Part shown: positions 48,995-60,588 of the stretch, piece by piece | Layout of the letters: each line of letters starts with the position of its first letter | Position numbering within the stretch: position 1 is the stretch's first letter | NCBI GenBank assembly: GCA_022605955.1 | Contig: JAKCOZ010000585.1 | Span: forward strand, 55,641-119,640 | Direction of reading: 5' to 3' | Source: Rallus limicola | Taxonomy: Eukaryota > Chordata > Aves > Gruiformes > Rallidae | DNA length: 64,000 nt | Made by a program: the position numbers and the translations under genes | The notes under the pieces: generated by a model | Told to the model about the DNA's origin: nothing | Database searches by the model: none | The model's input: the letters and a program-made list of their open reading frames with translations, nothing else

Positions 48995-49007
48995 CCTATT
49001 AGGAGGT
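48995..49007. repeat. Short foldback junction 28 (13 bp)
   Basis: Only CCTATTAGGAGGT is inserted between A and X'. Relative to a standard junction, 34 bp from the centre of the palindrome (last 5 of X, A', Z, A) are missing and base 4 of X is A. The remaining inverted repeat has 16-bp arms with one mismatch around CTGAA. Confidence 0.95.
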
Positions 49008-50195
49008 CTGAAACCTCCTAACAGGACACACGAGCAGACCCTGTCACTTTGGTTCTCAGCCTTTTCCTTTGCCTGGAAAGAGGGAACATGCCTGGAACCT
49101 CCTACGGTGCTTTTCTCGGCCCTAGCAGACTGCAGTTCAAAACATGCTAAACGTCCAGCAATAACTCCCAAAGTAAAGAAGCTAGGCCTGAAAGGCATAG
49201 CTTGTCTGAAACCTCCTAACAGGACACACGAGCAGCCCCTGTCACTTTGGTTCTCAGCCTTTTCCTTTGCCTGGAAAGAGGGAACATGCCTGGAACATCC
49301 TACGGTGCTTTTCTCGGCCCTAGCAGACTGCAGTTCAAAACATGCTAAACGTCCAGCAATAACTCCCAAAGTAAAGAAGCTAGGCCTGAAAGGCATAGCT
49401 TGTCTGAAACCTCCTAACATGACACACGAGCAGCCCCTGTCACTTTGGTTCTCAGCCTTTTCCTTTGCCTGGAAAGAGGGAACATGCCTGGAACCTCCTA
49501 CGGTGCTTTTCTCGGCCCTAGCAGACTGCAGTTCAAAACATGCTAAACGTCCAGCAATAACTCCCAAAGTAAAGAAGCTAGGCCTGAAAGGCATAGCTTG
49601 TCTGAAACCTCCTAACAGGACACACGAGCAGCCCCTGTCACTTTGGCTCTCAGCCTTTTCCTTTGCCTGGAAAGAGGGAACATGCCTGGAACCTCCTACG
49701 GTGCTTTTCTCGGCCCTAGCAGACTGCAGTTCAAAACATGCTAAACGTCCAGCAATAACTCCCAAAGTAAAGAAGCTAGGCCTGAAAGGCATAGCTTGTC
49801 TGAAACCTCCTAACAGGACACACGAGCAGCCCCTGTCACTTTGGCTCTCAGCCTTTTCCTTTGCCTGGAAAGAGGGAACATGCCTGGAACCTCCTATGGT
49901 GCTTTTCTCAGCCCTAGCAGACTGCAGTTCAAAACATGCTAAACGTCCAGCAATAACTCCCAAAGTAAAGAAGCTAGGCCTGAAAGGCATAGCTTGTCTG
50001 AAACCTCCTAACATGACACACGAGCAGACCCTGTCACTTTGGTTCTCAGCCTTTTCCTTTGCCTGGAAAGAGGGAACATGCCTGGAACCTCCTACGGTGC
50101 TTTTCTCGGCCCTAGCAGACTGCAGTTCAAAACATGCTAAACGTCCAGCAATAACTCCCAAAGTAAAGAAGCTAGGCATGAAAGGCATAGCTTGT
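49008..50195. repeat. Block 29: 6 monomers
   Basis: Types 6-4-3-2-2-5. Markers GGAACATCC (49292) in unit 2 and CTATGGTG (49896) in unit 5 recur at the same positions in blocks 30 and 33. The first unit is type 6, found at a block start only here and in block 33. Confidence 0.94.
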
Positions 50196-50242
50196 CCTGT
50201 TAGGAGGTTTCAGACAAGCTAGGCCTGAAAGGCATAGCTTGT
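50196..50242. repeat. Foldback junction 29 (47 bp)
   Basis: Standard insert. Upstream M without S; downstream N with CTACCGTG near 50338. Confidence 0.94.
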
Positions 50243-51430
50243 CTGAAACCTCCTAACAGGACACACGAGCAGACCCTGTCACTTTGGCTCTCAGCCTTTT
50301 CCTTTGCCTGGAAAGAGGGAACATGCCTGGAACCTCCTACCGTGCTTTTCTCGGCCCTAGCAGACTGCAATTCAAAACATGCTAAACGTCCAGCAATAAC
50401 TCCCAAAGTAAAGAAGCTAGGCCTGAAAGGCATAGCTTGTCTGAAACCTCCTAACAGGACACACGAGCAGCCCCTGTCACTTTGGTTCTCAGCCTTTTCC
50501 TTTGCCTGGAAAGAGGGAACATGCCTGGAACATCCTACGGTGCTTTTCTCGGCCCTAGCAGACTGCAGTTCAAAACATGCTAAACGTCCAGCAATAACTC
50601 CCAAAGTAAAGAAGCTAGGCCTGAAAGGCATAGCTTGTCTGAAACCTCCTAACATGACACACGAGCAGCCCCTGTCACTTTGGTTCTCAGCCTTTTCCTT
50701 TGCCTGGAAAGAGGGAACATGCCTGGAACCTCCTACGGTGCTTTTCTCGGCCCTAGCAGACTGCAGTTCAAAACATGCTAAACGTCCAGCAATAACTCCC
50801 AAAGTAAAGAAGCTAGGCCTGAAAGGCATAGCTTGTCTGAAACCTCCTAACAGGACACACGAGCAGCCCCTGTCACTTTGGCTCTCAGCCTTTTCCTTTG
50901 CCTGGAAAGAGGGAACATGCCTGGAACCTCCTACGGTGCTTTTCTCGGCCCTAGCAGACTGCAGTTCAAAACATGCTAAACGTCCAGCAATAACTCCCAA
51001 AGTAAAGAAGCTAGGCCTGAAAGGCATAGCTTGTCTGAAACCTCCTAACAGGACACACGAGCAGCCCCTGTCACTTTGGCTCTCAGCCTTTTCCTTTGCC
51101 TGGAAAGAGGGAACATGCCTGGAACCTCCTATGGTGCTTTTCTCAGCCCTAGCAGACTGCAGTTCAAAACATGCTAAACGTCCAGCAATAACTCCCAAAG
51201 TAAAGAAGCTAGGCCTGAAAGGCATAGCTTGTCTGAAACCTCCTAACATGACACACGAGCAGACCCTGTCACTTTGGTTCTCAGCCTTTTCCTTTGCCTG
51301 GAAAGAGGGAACATGCCTGGAACCTCCTACGGTGCTTTTCTCGGCCCTAGCAGACTGCAGTTCAAAACATGCTAAACGTCCAGCAATAACTCCCAAAGTA
51401 AAGAAGCTAGGCATGAAAGGCATAGCTTGT
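50243..51430. repeat. Block 30: 6 monomers, tandem duplicate of block 29
   Basis: Types 1-4-3-2-2-5. Units 2-6 match block 29, with GGAACATCC at 50527 and CTATGGTG at 51130. Only the first unit differs (type 1 and N instead of type 6). Confidence 0.94.
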
Positions 51431-51477
51431 CCTGTTAGGAGGTTTCAGACAAGCTAGGCCTGAAAGGCATAGCTTGT
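51431..51477. repeat. Foldback junction 30 (47 bp)
   Basis: Standard insert; downstream N with CTACCGTG near 51573, as after junction 29. Confidence 0.94.
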
Positions 51478-52863
51478 CTGAAACCTCCTAACAGGACACA
51501 CGAGCAGACCCTGTCACTTTGGCTCTCAGCCTTTTCCTTTGCCTGGAAAGAGGGAACATGCCTGGAACCTCCTACCGTGCTTTTCTCGGCCCTAGCAGAC
51601 TGCAATTCAAAACATGCTAAACGTCCAGCAATAACTCCCAAAGTAAAGAAGCTAGGCCTGAAAGGCATAGCTTGTCTGAAACCTCCTAACAGGACACACG
51701 AGCAGCCCCTGTCACTTTGGTTCTCAGCCTTTTCCTTTGCCTGGAAAGAGGGAACATGCCTGGAACCTCCTACGGTGCTTTTCTCGGCCCTAGCAGACTG
51801 CAGTTCAAAACATGCTAAACGTCCAGCAATAACTCCCAAAGTAAAGAAGCTAGGCCTGAAAGGCATAGCTTGTCTGAAACCTCCTAACATGACACACGAG
51901 CAGCCCCTGTCACTTTGGTTCACAGCCTTTTCCTTTGCCTGGAAAGAGGGAACATGCCTGGAACCTCCTACGGTGCTTTTCTCGGCCCTAGCAGACTGCA
52001 GTTCAAAACATGCTAAACGTCCAGCAATAACTCCCAAAGTAAAGAAGCTAGGCCTGAAAGGCATAGCTTGTCTGAAACCTCCTAACAGGACACACGAGCA
52101 GCCCCTGTCACTTTGGCTCTCAGCCTTTTCCTTTGCCTGGAAAGAGGGAACATGCCTGGAACCTCCTACGGTGCTTTTCTTGGCCCTAGCAGACTGCAGT
52201 TCAAAACATGCTAAACGTCCAGCAATAACTCCCAAAGTAAAGAAGCTAGGCCTGAAAGGCATAGCTTGTCTGAAACCTCCTAACAGGACACACGAGCAGC
52301 CCCTGTCACTTTGGCTCTCAGCCTTTTCCTTTGCCTGGAAAGAGGGAACATGCCTGGAACCTCCTACGGTGCTTTTCTCGGCCCTAGCAGACTGCAGTTC
52401 AAAACATGCTAAACGTCCAGCAATAACTCCCAAAGTAAAGAAGCTAGGCCTGAAAGGCATAGCTTGTCTGAAACCTCCTAACAGGACACACGAGCAGACC
52501 CTGTCACTTTGGTTCTCAGCCTTTTCCTTTGCCTGGAAAGAGGGAACATGCCTGGAACCTCCTACGGTGCTTTTCTCGGCCCTAGCAGACTGCAGTTCAA
52601 AACATGCTAAACGTCCAGCAATAACTCCCAAAGTAAAGAAGCTAGGCCTGAAAGGCATAGCTTGTCTGAAACCTCCTAACAGGACACACGAGCAGACCCT
52701 GTCACTTTGGCTCTCAGCCTTTTCCTTTGCCTGGAAAGAGGGAACATGCCTGGAACCTCCTACGGTGCTTTTCTCGGCCCTAGCAGACTGCAGCTCAAAA
52801 CATGCTAAACGTCCAGCAATAACTCCCAAAGTAAAGAAGCTAGGCATGAAAGGCATAGCTTGT
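51478..52863. repeat. Block 31: 7 monomers
   Basis: Types 1-4-3-2-2-6-1, with TTCTTGGCC at 52179 in unit 4. The same series of seven begins block 34, including the TTCTTGGCC mark. GGTTCACAG near 51920 is private. Confidence 0.93.
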
Positions 52864-52910
52864 CCTGTTAGGAGGTTTCAGACAAGCTAGGCCTGAAAGG
52901 CATAGCTTGT
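52864..52910. repeat. Foldback junction 31 (47 bp)
   Basis: Standard insert. Upstream M without S; downstream not N. Confidence 0.94.
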
Positions 52911-53900
52911 CTGAAACCTCCTAACAGGACACACGAGCAGACCCTGTCACTTTGGCTCTCAGCCTTTTCCTTTGCCTGGAAAGAGGGAACATGCCTGGAA
53001 CCTCCTACGGTGCTTTTCTCGGCCCTAGCAGACTGCAGTTCAAAACATGCTAAACGTCCAGCAATAACTCCCAAAGTAAAGAAGCTAGGCCTGAAAGGCA
53101 TAGCTTGTCTGAAACCTCCTAAAAGGACACACGAGCAGACCCTGTCACTTTGGCTCTCAGCCTTTTCCTTTGCCTGGAGAGAGGGAACATGCCTGGAACC
53201 TCCTACGGTGCTTTTCTCGGCCCTAGCAGACTGCAGTTCAAAACATGCTAAACGTCCAGCAATAACTCCCAAAGTAAAGAAGCTAGGCCTGAAAGGCATA
53301 GCTTGTCTGAAACCTCCTAACAGGACACACGAGCAGCCCCTGTCACTTTGGCTCTCAGCCTTTTCCTTTGCCTGGAAAGAGGGAACATGCCTGGAACCTC
53401 CTACGGTGCTTTTCTCGGCCCTAGCAGACTGCAGTTCAAAACATGCTAAACGTCCAGCAATAACTCCCAAAGTAAAGAAGCTAGGCCTGAAAGGCATAGC
53501 TTGTCTGAAACCTCCTAACAGGACACACGAGCAGCCCCTGTCACTTTGGCTCTCAGCCTTTTCCTTTGCCTGGAAAGAGGGAACATGCCTGGAACCTCCT
53601 ACGGTGCTTTTCTCAGCCCTAGCAGACTGCAGTTCAAAACATGCTAAACGTCCAGCAATAACTCCCAAAGTAAAGAAGCTAGGCCTGAAAGGCATAGCTT
53701 GTCTGAAACCTCCTAACATGACACACGAGCAGCCCCTGTCACTTTGGTTCTCAGCCTTTTCCTTTGCCTGGAAAGAGGGAACATGTCTGGAACCTCCTAC
53801 GGTGCTTTTCTCGGCCCTATCAGACTGCAGTTCAAAACATGCTAAACGTCCAGCAATAACTCCCAAAGTAAAGAAGCTAGGAATGAAAGGCATAGCTTGT
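52911..53900. repeat. Block 32: 5 monomers
   Basis: Types 1-1-2-2-3, ending S with AGGAATG as block 28 does. CTAAAAGGAC (53121), TGGAGAGAGG (53176) and ACATGTCTGG (53782) are private. Confidence 0.93.
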
Positions 53901-53913
53901 CCTATTAGGAGGT
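53901..53913. repeat. Short foldback junction 32 (13 bp)
   Basis: Same 13 bp, same breakpoints and same A in X as junction 28, 4906 bp upstream. The flanking AGGAATG and type-6 start also match, so it is a copy of junction 28 and not an independent deletion. Confidence 0.95.
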
Positions 53914-55101
53914 CTGAAACCTCCTAACAGGACACACGAGCAGACCCTGTCACTTTGGTTCTCAGCCTTTTCCTTTGCCTGGAAAGAGGGAACATGCCTG
54001 GAACCTCCTACGGTGCTTTTCTCGGCCCTAGCAGACTGCAGTTCAAAACATGCTAAACGTCCAGCAATAACTCCCAAAGTAAAGAAGCTAGGCCTGAAAG
54101 GCATAGCTTGTCTGAAACCTCCTAACAGGACACACGAGCAGCCCCTGTCACTTTGGTTCTCAGCCTTTTCCTTTGCCTGGAAAGAGGGAACATGCCTGGA
54201 ACATCCTACGGTGCTTTTCTCGGCCCTAGCAGACTGCAGTTCAAAACATGCTAAACGTCCAGCAATAACTCCCAAAGTAAAGAAGCTAGGCCTGAAAGGC
54301 ATAGCTTGTCTGAAACCTCCTAACTTGACACACGAGCAGCCCCTGTCACTTTGGTTCTCAGCCTTTTCCTTTGCCTGGAAAGAGGGAACATGCCTGGAAC
54401 CTCCTACGGTGCTTTTCTCGGCCCTAGCAGACTGCAGTTCAAAACATGCTAAACGTCCAGCAATAACTCCCAAAGTAAAGAAGCTAGGCCTGAAAGGCAT
54501 AGCTTGTCTGAAACCTCCTAACAGGACACCCGAGCAGACCCTGTCACTTTGGCTCTCAGCCTTTTCCTTTGCCTGGAAAGAGGGAACATGCCTGGAACCT
54601 CCTACGGTGCTTTTCTCGGCCCTAGCAGACTGCAGTTCAAAACATGCTAAACGTCCAGCAATAACTCCCAAAGTAAAGAAGCTAGGCCTGAAAGGCATAG
54701 CTTGTCTGAAACCTCCTAACAGGACACACGAGCAGCCCCTGTCACTTTGGCTCTCAGCCTTTTCCTTTGCCTGGAAAGAGGGAACATGCCTGGAACCTCC
54801 TATGGTGCTTTTCTCAGCCCTAGCAGACTGCAGTTCAAAACATGCTAAACGTCCAGCAATAACTCCCAAAGTAAAGAAGCTAGGCCTGAAAGGCATAGCT
54901 TGTCTGAAACCTCCTAACATGACACACGAGCAGACCCTGTCACTTTGGTTCTCAGCCTTTTCCTTTGCCTGGAAAGAGGGAACATGCCTGGAACCTCCTA
55001 CGGTGCTTTTCTCGGCCCTAGCAGACTGCAGTTCAAAACATGCTAAACGTCCAGCAATAACTCCCAAAGTAAAGAAGCTAGGCATGAAAGGCATAGCTTG
55101 T
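53914..55101. repeat. Block 33: 6 monomers, duplicate of block 29
   Basis: Types 6-4-3-9-2-5. GGAACATCC (54198) and CTATGGTG (54802) are retained. Unit 3 has AACTTGACAC (54323) and unit 4 is type 9 (ACACCCGAG) in place of type 2, suggesting conversion from a 24-35 kb type monomer. Confidence 0.93.
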
Positions 55102-55148
55102 CCTGTTAGGAGGTTTCAGACAAGCTAGGCCTGAAAGGCATAGCTTGT
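55102..55148. repeat. Foldback junction 33 (47 bp)
   Basis: Standard insert. Upstream M without S; downstream N. Confidence 0.94.
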
Positions 55149-57920
55149 CTGAAACCTCCTAACAGGACACACGAGCAGACCCTGTCACTTTGGCTCTCAG
55201 CCTTTTCCTTTGCCTGGAAAGAGGGAACATGCCTGGAACCTCCTACGGTGCTTTTCTCGGCCCTAGCAGACTGCAATTCAAAACATGCTAAACGTCCAGC
55301 AATAACTCCCAAAGTAAAGAAGCTAGGCCTGAAAGGCATAGCTTGTCTGAAACCTCCTAACAGGACACACGAGCAGCCCCTGTCACTTTGGTTCTCAGCC
55401 TTTTCCTTTGCCTGGAAAGAGGGAACATGCCTGGAACCTCCTACGGTGCTTTTCTCGGCCCTAGCAGACTGCAGTTCAAAACATGCTAAACGTCCAGCAA
55501 TAACTCCCAAAGTAAAGAAGCTAGGCCTGAAAGGCATAGCTTGTCTGAAACCTCCTAACATGACACACGAGCAGCCCCTGTCACTTTGGTTCTCAGCCTT
55601 TTCCTTTGCCTGGAAAGAGGGAACATGCCTGGAACCTCCTACTGTGCTTTTCTCGGCCCTAGCAGACTGCAGTTCAAAACATGCTAAACGTCCAGCAATA
55701 ACTCCCAAAGTAAAGAAGCTAGGCCTGAAAGGCATAGCTTGTCTGAAACCTCCTAACAGGACACACGAGCAGCCCCTGTCACTTTGGCTCTCAGCCTTTT
55801 CCTTTGCCTGGAAAGAGGGAACATGCCTGGAACCTCCTACGGTGCTTTTCTTGGCCCTAGCAGACTGCAGTTCAAAACATGCTAAACGTCCAGCAATAAC
55901 TCCCAAAGTAAAGAAGCTAGGCCTGAAAGGCATAGCTTGTCTGAAACCTCCTAACAGGACACACGAGCAGCCCCTGTCACTTTGGCTCTCAGCCTTTTCC
56001 TTTGCCTGGAAAGAGGGAACATGCCTGGAACCTCCTACGGTGCTTTTCTCGGCCCTAGCAGACTGCAGTTCAAAACATGCTAAACGTCCAGCAATAACTC
56101 CCAAAGTAAAGAAGCTAGGCCTGAAAGGCATAGCTTGTCTGAAACCTCCTAACAGGACACACGAGCAGACCCTGTCACTTTGGTTCTCAGCCTTTTCCTT
56201 TGCCTGGAAAGAGGGAACATGCCTGGAACCTCCTACGGTGCTTTTCTCGGCCCTAGCAGACTGCAGTTCAAAACATGCTAAACGTCCAGCAATAACTCCC
56301 AAAGTAAAGAAGCTAGGCCTGAAAGGCATAGCTTGTCTGAAACCTCCTAACAGGACACACGAGCAGACCCTGTCACTTTGGCTCTCAGCCTTTTCCTTTG
56401 CCTGGAAAGAGGGAACATGCCTGGAACCTCCTACGGTGCTTTTCTCGGCCCTAGCAGACTGCAGTTCAAAACATGCTAAACGTCCAGCAATAACTCCCAA
56501 AGTAAAGAAGCTAGGCCTGAAAGGCATAGCTTGTCTGAAACCTCCTAACAGGACACACGAGCAGACCCTGTCACTTTGGCTCTCAGCCTTTTCCTTTGCC
56601 TGGAAAGAGGGAACATGCCTGGAACCTCCTACGGTGCTTTTCTCGGCCCTAGCAGACTGCAGTTCAAAACATGCTAAACGTCCAGCAATAACTCCCAAAG
56701 TAAAGAAGCTAGGCCTGAAAGGCATAGCTTGTCTGAAACCTCCTAACAGGACACACGAGCAGACCCTGTCACTTTGGCTCTCAGCCTTTTCCTTTGCCTG
56801 GAAAGAGGGAACATGCCTGGAACCTCCTACGGTGCTTTTCTCGGCCCTAGCAGACTGCAGTTCAAAACATGCTAAACGTCCAGCAATAACTCCCAAAGTA
56901 AAGAAGCTAGGCCTGAAAGGCATAGCTTGTCTGAAACCTCCTAACAGGACACACGAGCAGCCCCTGTCACTTTGGCTCTCAGCCTTTTCCTTTGCCTGGA
57001 AAGAGGGAACATGCCTGGAACCTCCTACGGTGCTTTTCTCGGCCCTAGCAGACTGCAGTTCAAAACATGCTAAACGTCCAGCAATAACTCCCAAAGTAAA
57101 GAAGCTAGGCCTGAAAGGCATAGCTTGTCTGAAACCTCCTAACAGGACACATGAGCAGCCCCTGTCACTTTGGCTCTCAGCCTTTTCCTTTGCCTGGAAA
57201 GAGGGAACATGCCTGGAACCTCCTACGGTGCTTTTCTCGGCCCTAGCAGACTGCAGTTCAAAACATGCTAAACGTCCAGCAATAACTCCCAAAGTAAAGA
57301 AGCTAGGCCTGAAAGGCATAGCTTGTCTGAAACCTCCTAACAGGACACATGAGCAGACCCTGTCACTTTGGCTCTCAGCCTTTTCCTTTGCCTGGAAAGA
57401 GGGAACATGCCTGGAACCTCCTACGGTGCTTTTCTCGGCCCTAGCAGACTGCAGTTCAAAACATGCTAAACGTCCAGCAATAACTCCCAAAGTAAAGAAG
57501 CTAGGCCTGAAAGGCATAGCTTGTCTGAAACCTCCTAACAGGACACACGAGCAGCCCCTGTCACTTTGGCTCTCAGCCTTTTCCTTTGCCTGGAAAGAGG
57601 GAACATGCCTGGAACCTCCTACGGTGCTTTTCTCAGCCCTAGCAGACTGCAGTTCAAAACATGCTAAACGTCCAGCAATAACTCCCAAAGTAAAGAAGCT
57701 AGGCCTGAAAGGCATAGCTTGTCTGAAACCTCCTAACATGACACACGAGCAGACCCTGTCACTTTGGTTCTCAGCCTTTTCCTTTGCCTGGAAAGAGGGA
57801 ACATGCCTGGAACCTCCTACGGTGCTTTTCTCGGCCCTATCAGACTGCAGTTCAAAACATGCTAAACGTCCAGCAATAACTCCCAAAGTAAAGAAGCTAG
57901 GCATGAAAGGCATAGCTTGT
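55149..57920. repeat. Block 34: 14 monomers
   Basis: Types 1-4-3-2-2-6-1-1-1-2-2-1-2-5, ending S+M. The first seven units repeat block 31 and the last seven match the end of blocks 35 and 36, including paired ACATGAGC marks (57150, 57348). The block reads as a fusion of a block 31 copy with a class P block. Confidence 0.92.
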
Positions 57921-57967
57921 CCTGTTAGGAGGTTTCAGACAAGCTAGGCCTGAAAGGCATAGCTTGT
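57921..57967. repeat. Foldback junction 34 (47 bp)
   Basis: Standard insert. Upstream S+M; downstream N. Confidence 0.94.
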
Positions 57968-60541
57968 CTGAAACCTCCTAACAGGACACACGAGCAGACC
58001 CTGTCACTTTGGCTCTCAGCCTTTTCCTTTGCCTGGAAAGAGGGAACATGCCTGGAACCTCCTACGGTGCTTTTCTCGGCCCTAGCAGACTGCAATTCAA
58101 AACATGCTAAACGTCCAGCAATAACTCCCAAAGTAAAGAAGCTAGGCCTGAAAGGCATAGCTTGTCTGAAACCTCCTAACATGACACACGAGCAGCCCCT
58201 GTCACTTTGGTTCTCAGCCTTTTCCTTTGCCTGGAAAGAGGGAACATGCCTGGAACCTCCTACGGTGCTTTTCTCGGCCCTAGCAGACTGCAGTTCAAAA
58301 CATGCTAAACGTCCAGCAATAACTCCCAAAGTAAAGAAGCTAGGCCTGAAAGGCATAGCTTGTCTGAAACCTCCTAACAGGACACACGAGCAGACCCTGT
58401 CACTTTGGTTCTCAGCCTTTTCCTTTGCCTGGAAAGAGGGAACATGCCTGGAACCTCCTACGGTGCTTTTCTCGGCCCTAGCAGACTGCAGTTCAAAACA
58501 TGCTAAACGTCCAGCAATAACTCCCAAAGTAAAGAAGCTAGGCCTGAAAGGCATAGCTTGTCTGAAACCTCCTAACAGGACACACGAGCAGACCCTGTCA
58601 CTTTGGCTCTCAGCCTTTTCCTTTGCCTGGAAAGAGGGAACATGCCTGGAACCTCCTACGGTGCTTTTCTCGGCCCTAGCAGACTGCAGTTCAAAACATG
58701 CTAAACGTCCAGCAATAACTCCCAAAGTAAAGAAGCTAGGCCTGAAAGGCATAGCTTGTCTGAAACCTCCTAACAGGACACACGAGCAGACCCTGTCACT
58801 TTGGCTCTCAGCCTTTTCCTTTGCCTGGAAAGAGGGAACATGCCTGGAACCTCCTACGGTGCTTTTCTCGGCCCTAGCAGACTGCAGTTCAAAACATGCT
58901 AAACGTTCAGCAATAACTCCCAAAGTAAAGAAGCTAGGCCTGAAAGGCATAGCTTGTCTGAAACCTCCTAACAGGACACACGAGCAGCCCCTGTCACTTT
59001 GGCTCTCAGCCTTTTCCTTTGCCTGGAAAGAGGGAACATGCCTGGAACCTCCTACGGTGCTTTTCTCGGCCCTAGCAGACTGCAGTTCAAAACATGCTAA
59101 ACGTCCAGCAATAACTCCCAAAGTAAAGAAGCTAGGCCTGAAAGGCATAGCTTGTCTGAAACCTCCTAACAGGACACACGAGCAGACCCTGTCACTTTGG
59201 CTCTCAGCCTTTTCCTTTGCCTGGAAAGAGGGAACATGCCTGGAACCTCCTACGGTGCTTTTCTCGGCCCTAGCAGACTGCAGTTCAAAACATGCTAAAC
59301 GTCCAGCAATAACTCCCAAAGTAAAGAAGCTAGGCCTGAAAGGCATAGCTTGTCTGAAACCTCCTAACAGGACACACGAGCAGACCCTGTCACTTTGGCT
59401 CTCAGCCTTTTCCTTTGCCTGGAAAGAGGGAACATGCCTGGAACCTCCTACGGTGCTTTTCTCGGCCCTAGCAGACTGCAGTTCAAAACATGCTAAACGT
59501 CCAGCAATAACTCCCAAAGTAAAGAAGCTAGGCCTGAAAGGCATAGCTTGTCTGAAACCTCCTAACAGGACACACGAGCAGCCCCTGTCACTTTGGCTCT
59601 CAGCCTTTTCCTTTGCCTGGAAAGAGGGAACATGCCTGGAACCTCCTACGGTGCTTTTCTCGGCCCTAGCAGACTGCAGTTCAAAACATGCTAAACGTCC
59701 AGCAATAACTCCCAAAGTAAAGAAGCTAGGCCTGAAAGGCATAGCTTGTCTGAAACCTCCTAACAGGACACATGAGCAGCCCCTGTCACTTTGGCTCTCA
59801 GCCTTTTCCTTTGCCTGGAAAGAGGGAACATGCCTGGAACCTCCTACGGTGCTTTTCTCGGCCCTAGCAGACTGCAGTTCAAAACATGCTAAACGTCCAG
59901 CAATAACTCCCAAAGTAAAGAAGCTAGGCCTGAAAGGCATAGCTTGTCTGAAACCTCCTAACAGGACACATGAGCAGACCCTGTCACTTTGGCTCTCAGC
60001 CTTTTCCTTTGCCTGGAAAGAGGGAACATGCCTGGAACCTCCTACGGTGCTTTTCTCGGCCCTAGCAGACTGCAGTTCAAAACATGCTAAACGTCCAGCA
60101 ATAACTCCCAAAGTAAAGAAGCTAGGCCTGAAAGGCATAGCTTGTCTGAAACCTCCTAACAGGACACACGAGCAGCCCCTGTCACTTTGGCTCTCAGCCT
60201 TTTCCTTTGCCTGGAAAGAGGGAACATGCCTGGAACCTCCTACGGTGCTTTTCTCAGCCCTAGCAGACTGCAGTTCAAAACATGCTAAACGTCCAGCAAT
60301 AACTCCCAAAGTAAAGAAGCTAGGCCTGAAAGGCATAGCTTGTCTGAAACCTCCTAACATGACACACGAGCAGACCCTGTCACTTTGGTTCTCAGCCTTT
60401 TCCTTTGCCTGGAAAGAGGGAACATGCCTGGAACCTCCTACGGTGCTTTTCTCGGCCCTATCAGACTGCAGTTCAAAACATGCTAAACGTCCAGCAATAA
60501 CTCCCAAAGTAAAGAAGCTAGGCATGAAAGGCATAGCTTGT
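57968..60541. repeat. Block 35: 13 monomers
   Basis: Types 1-3-6-1-1-2-1-1-2-2-1-2-5, ending S+M. ACATGAGC marks at 59770 and 59968 sit in the shared terminal module. AACGTTCAGC near 58905 is private. Confidence 0.92.
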
Positions 60542-60588
60542 CCTGTTAGGAGGTTTCAGACAAGCTAGGGCTGAAAGGCATAGCTTGT
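60542..60588. repeat. Foldback junction 35 (47 bp)
   Basis: Standard insert except Z begins AGGGCTG (60567). Upstream S+M; downstream not N. Confidence 0.94.
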
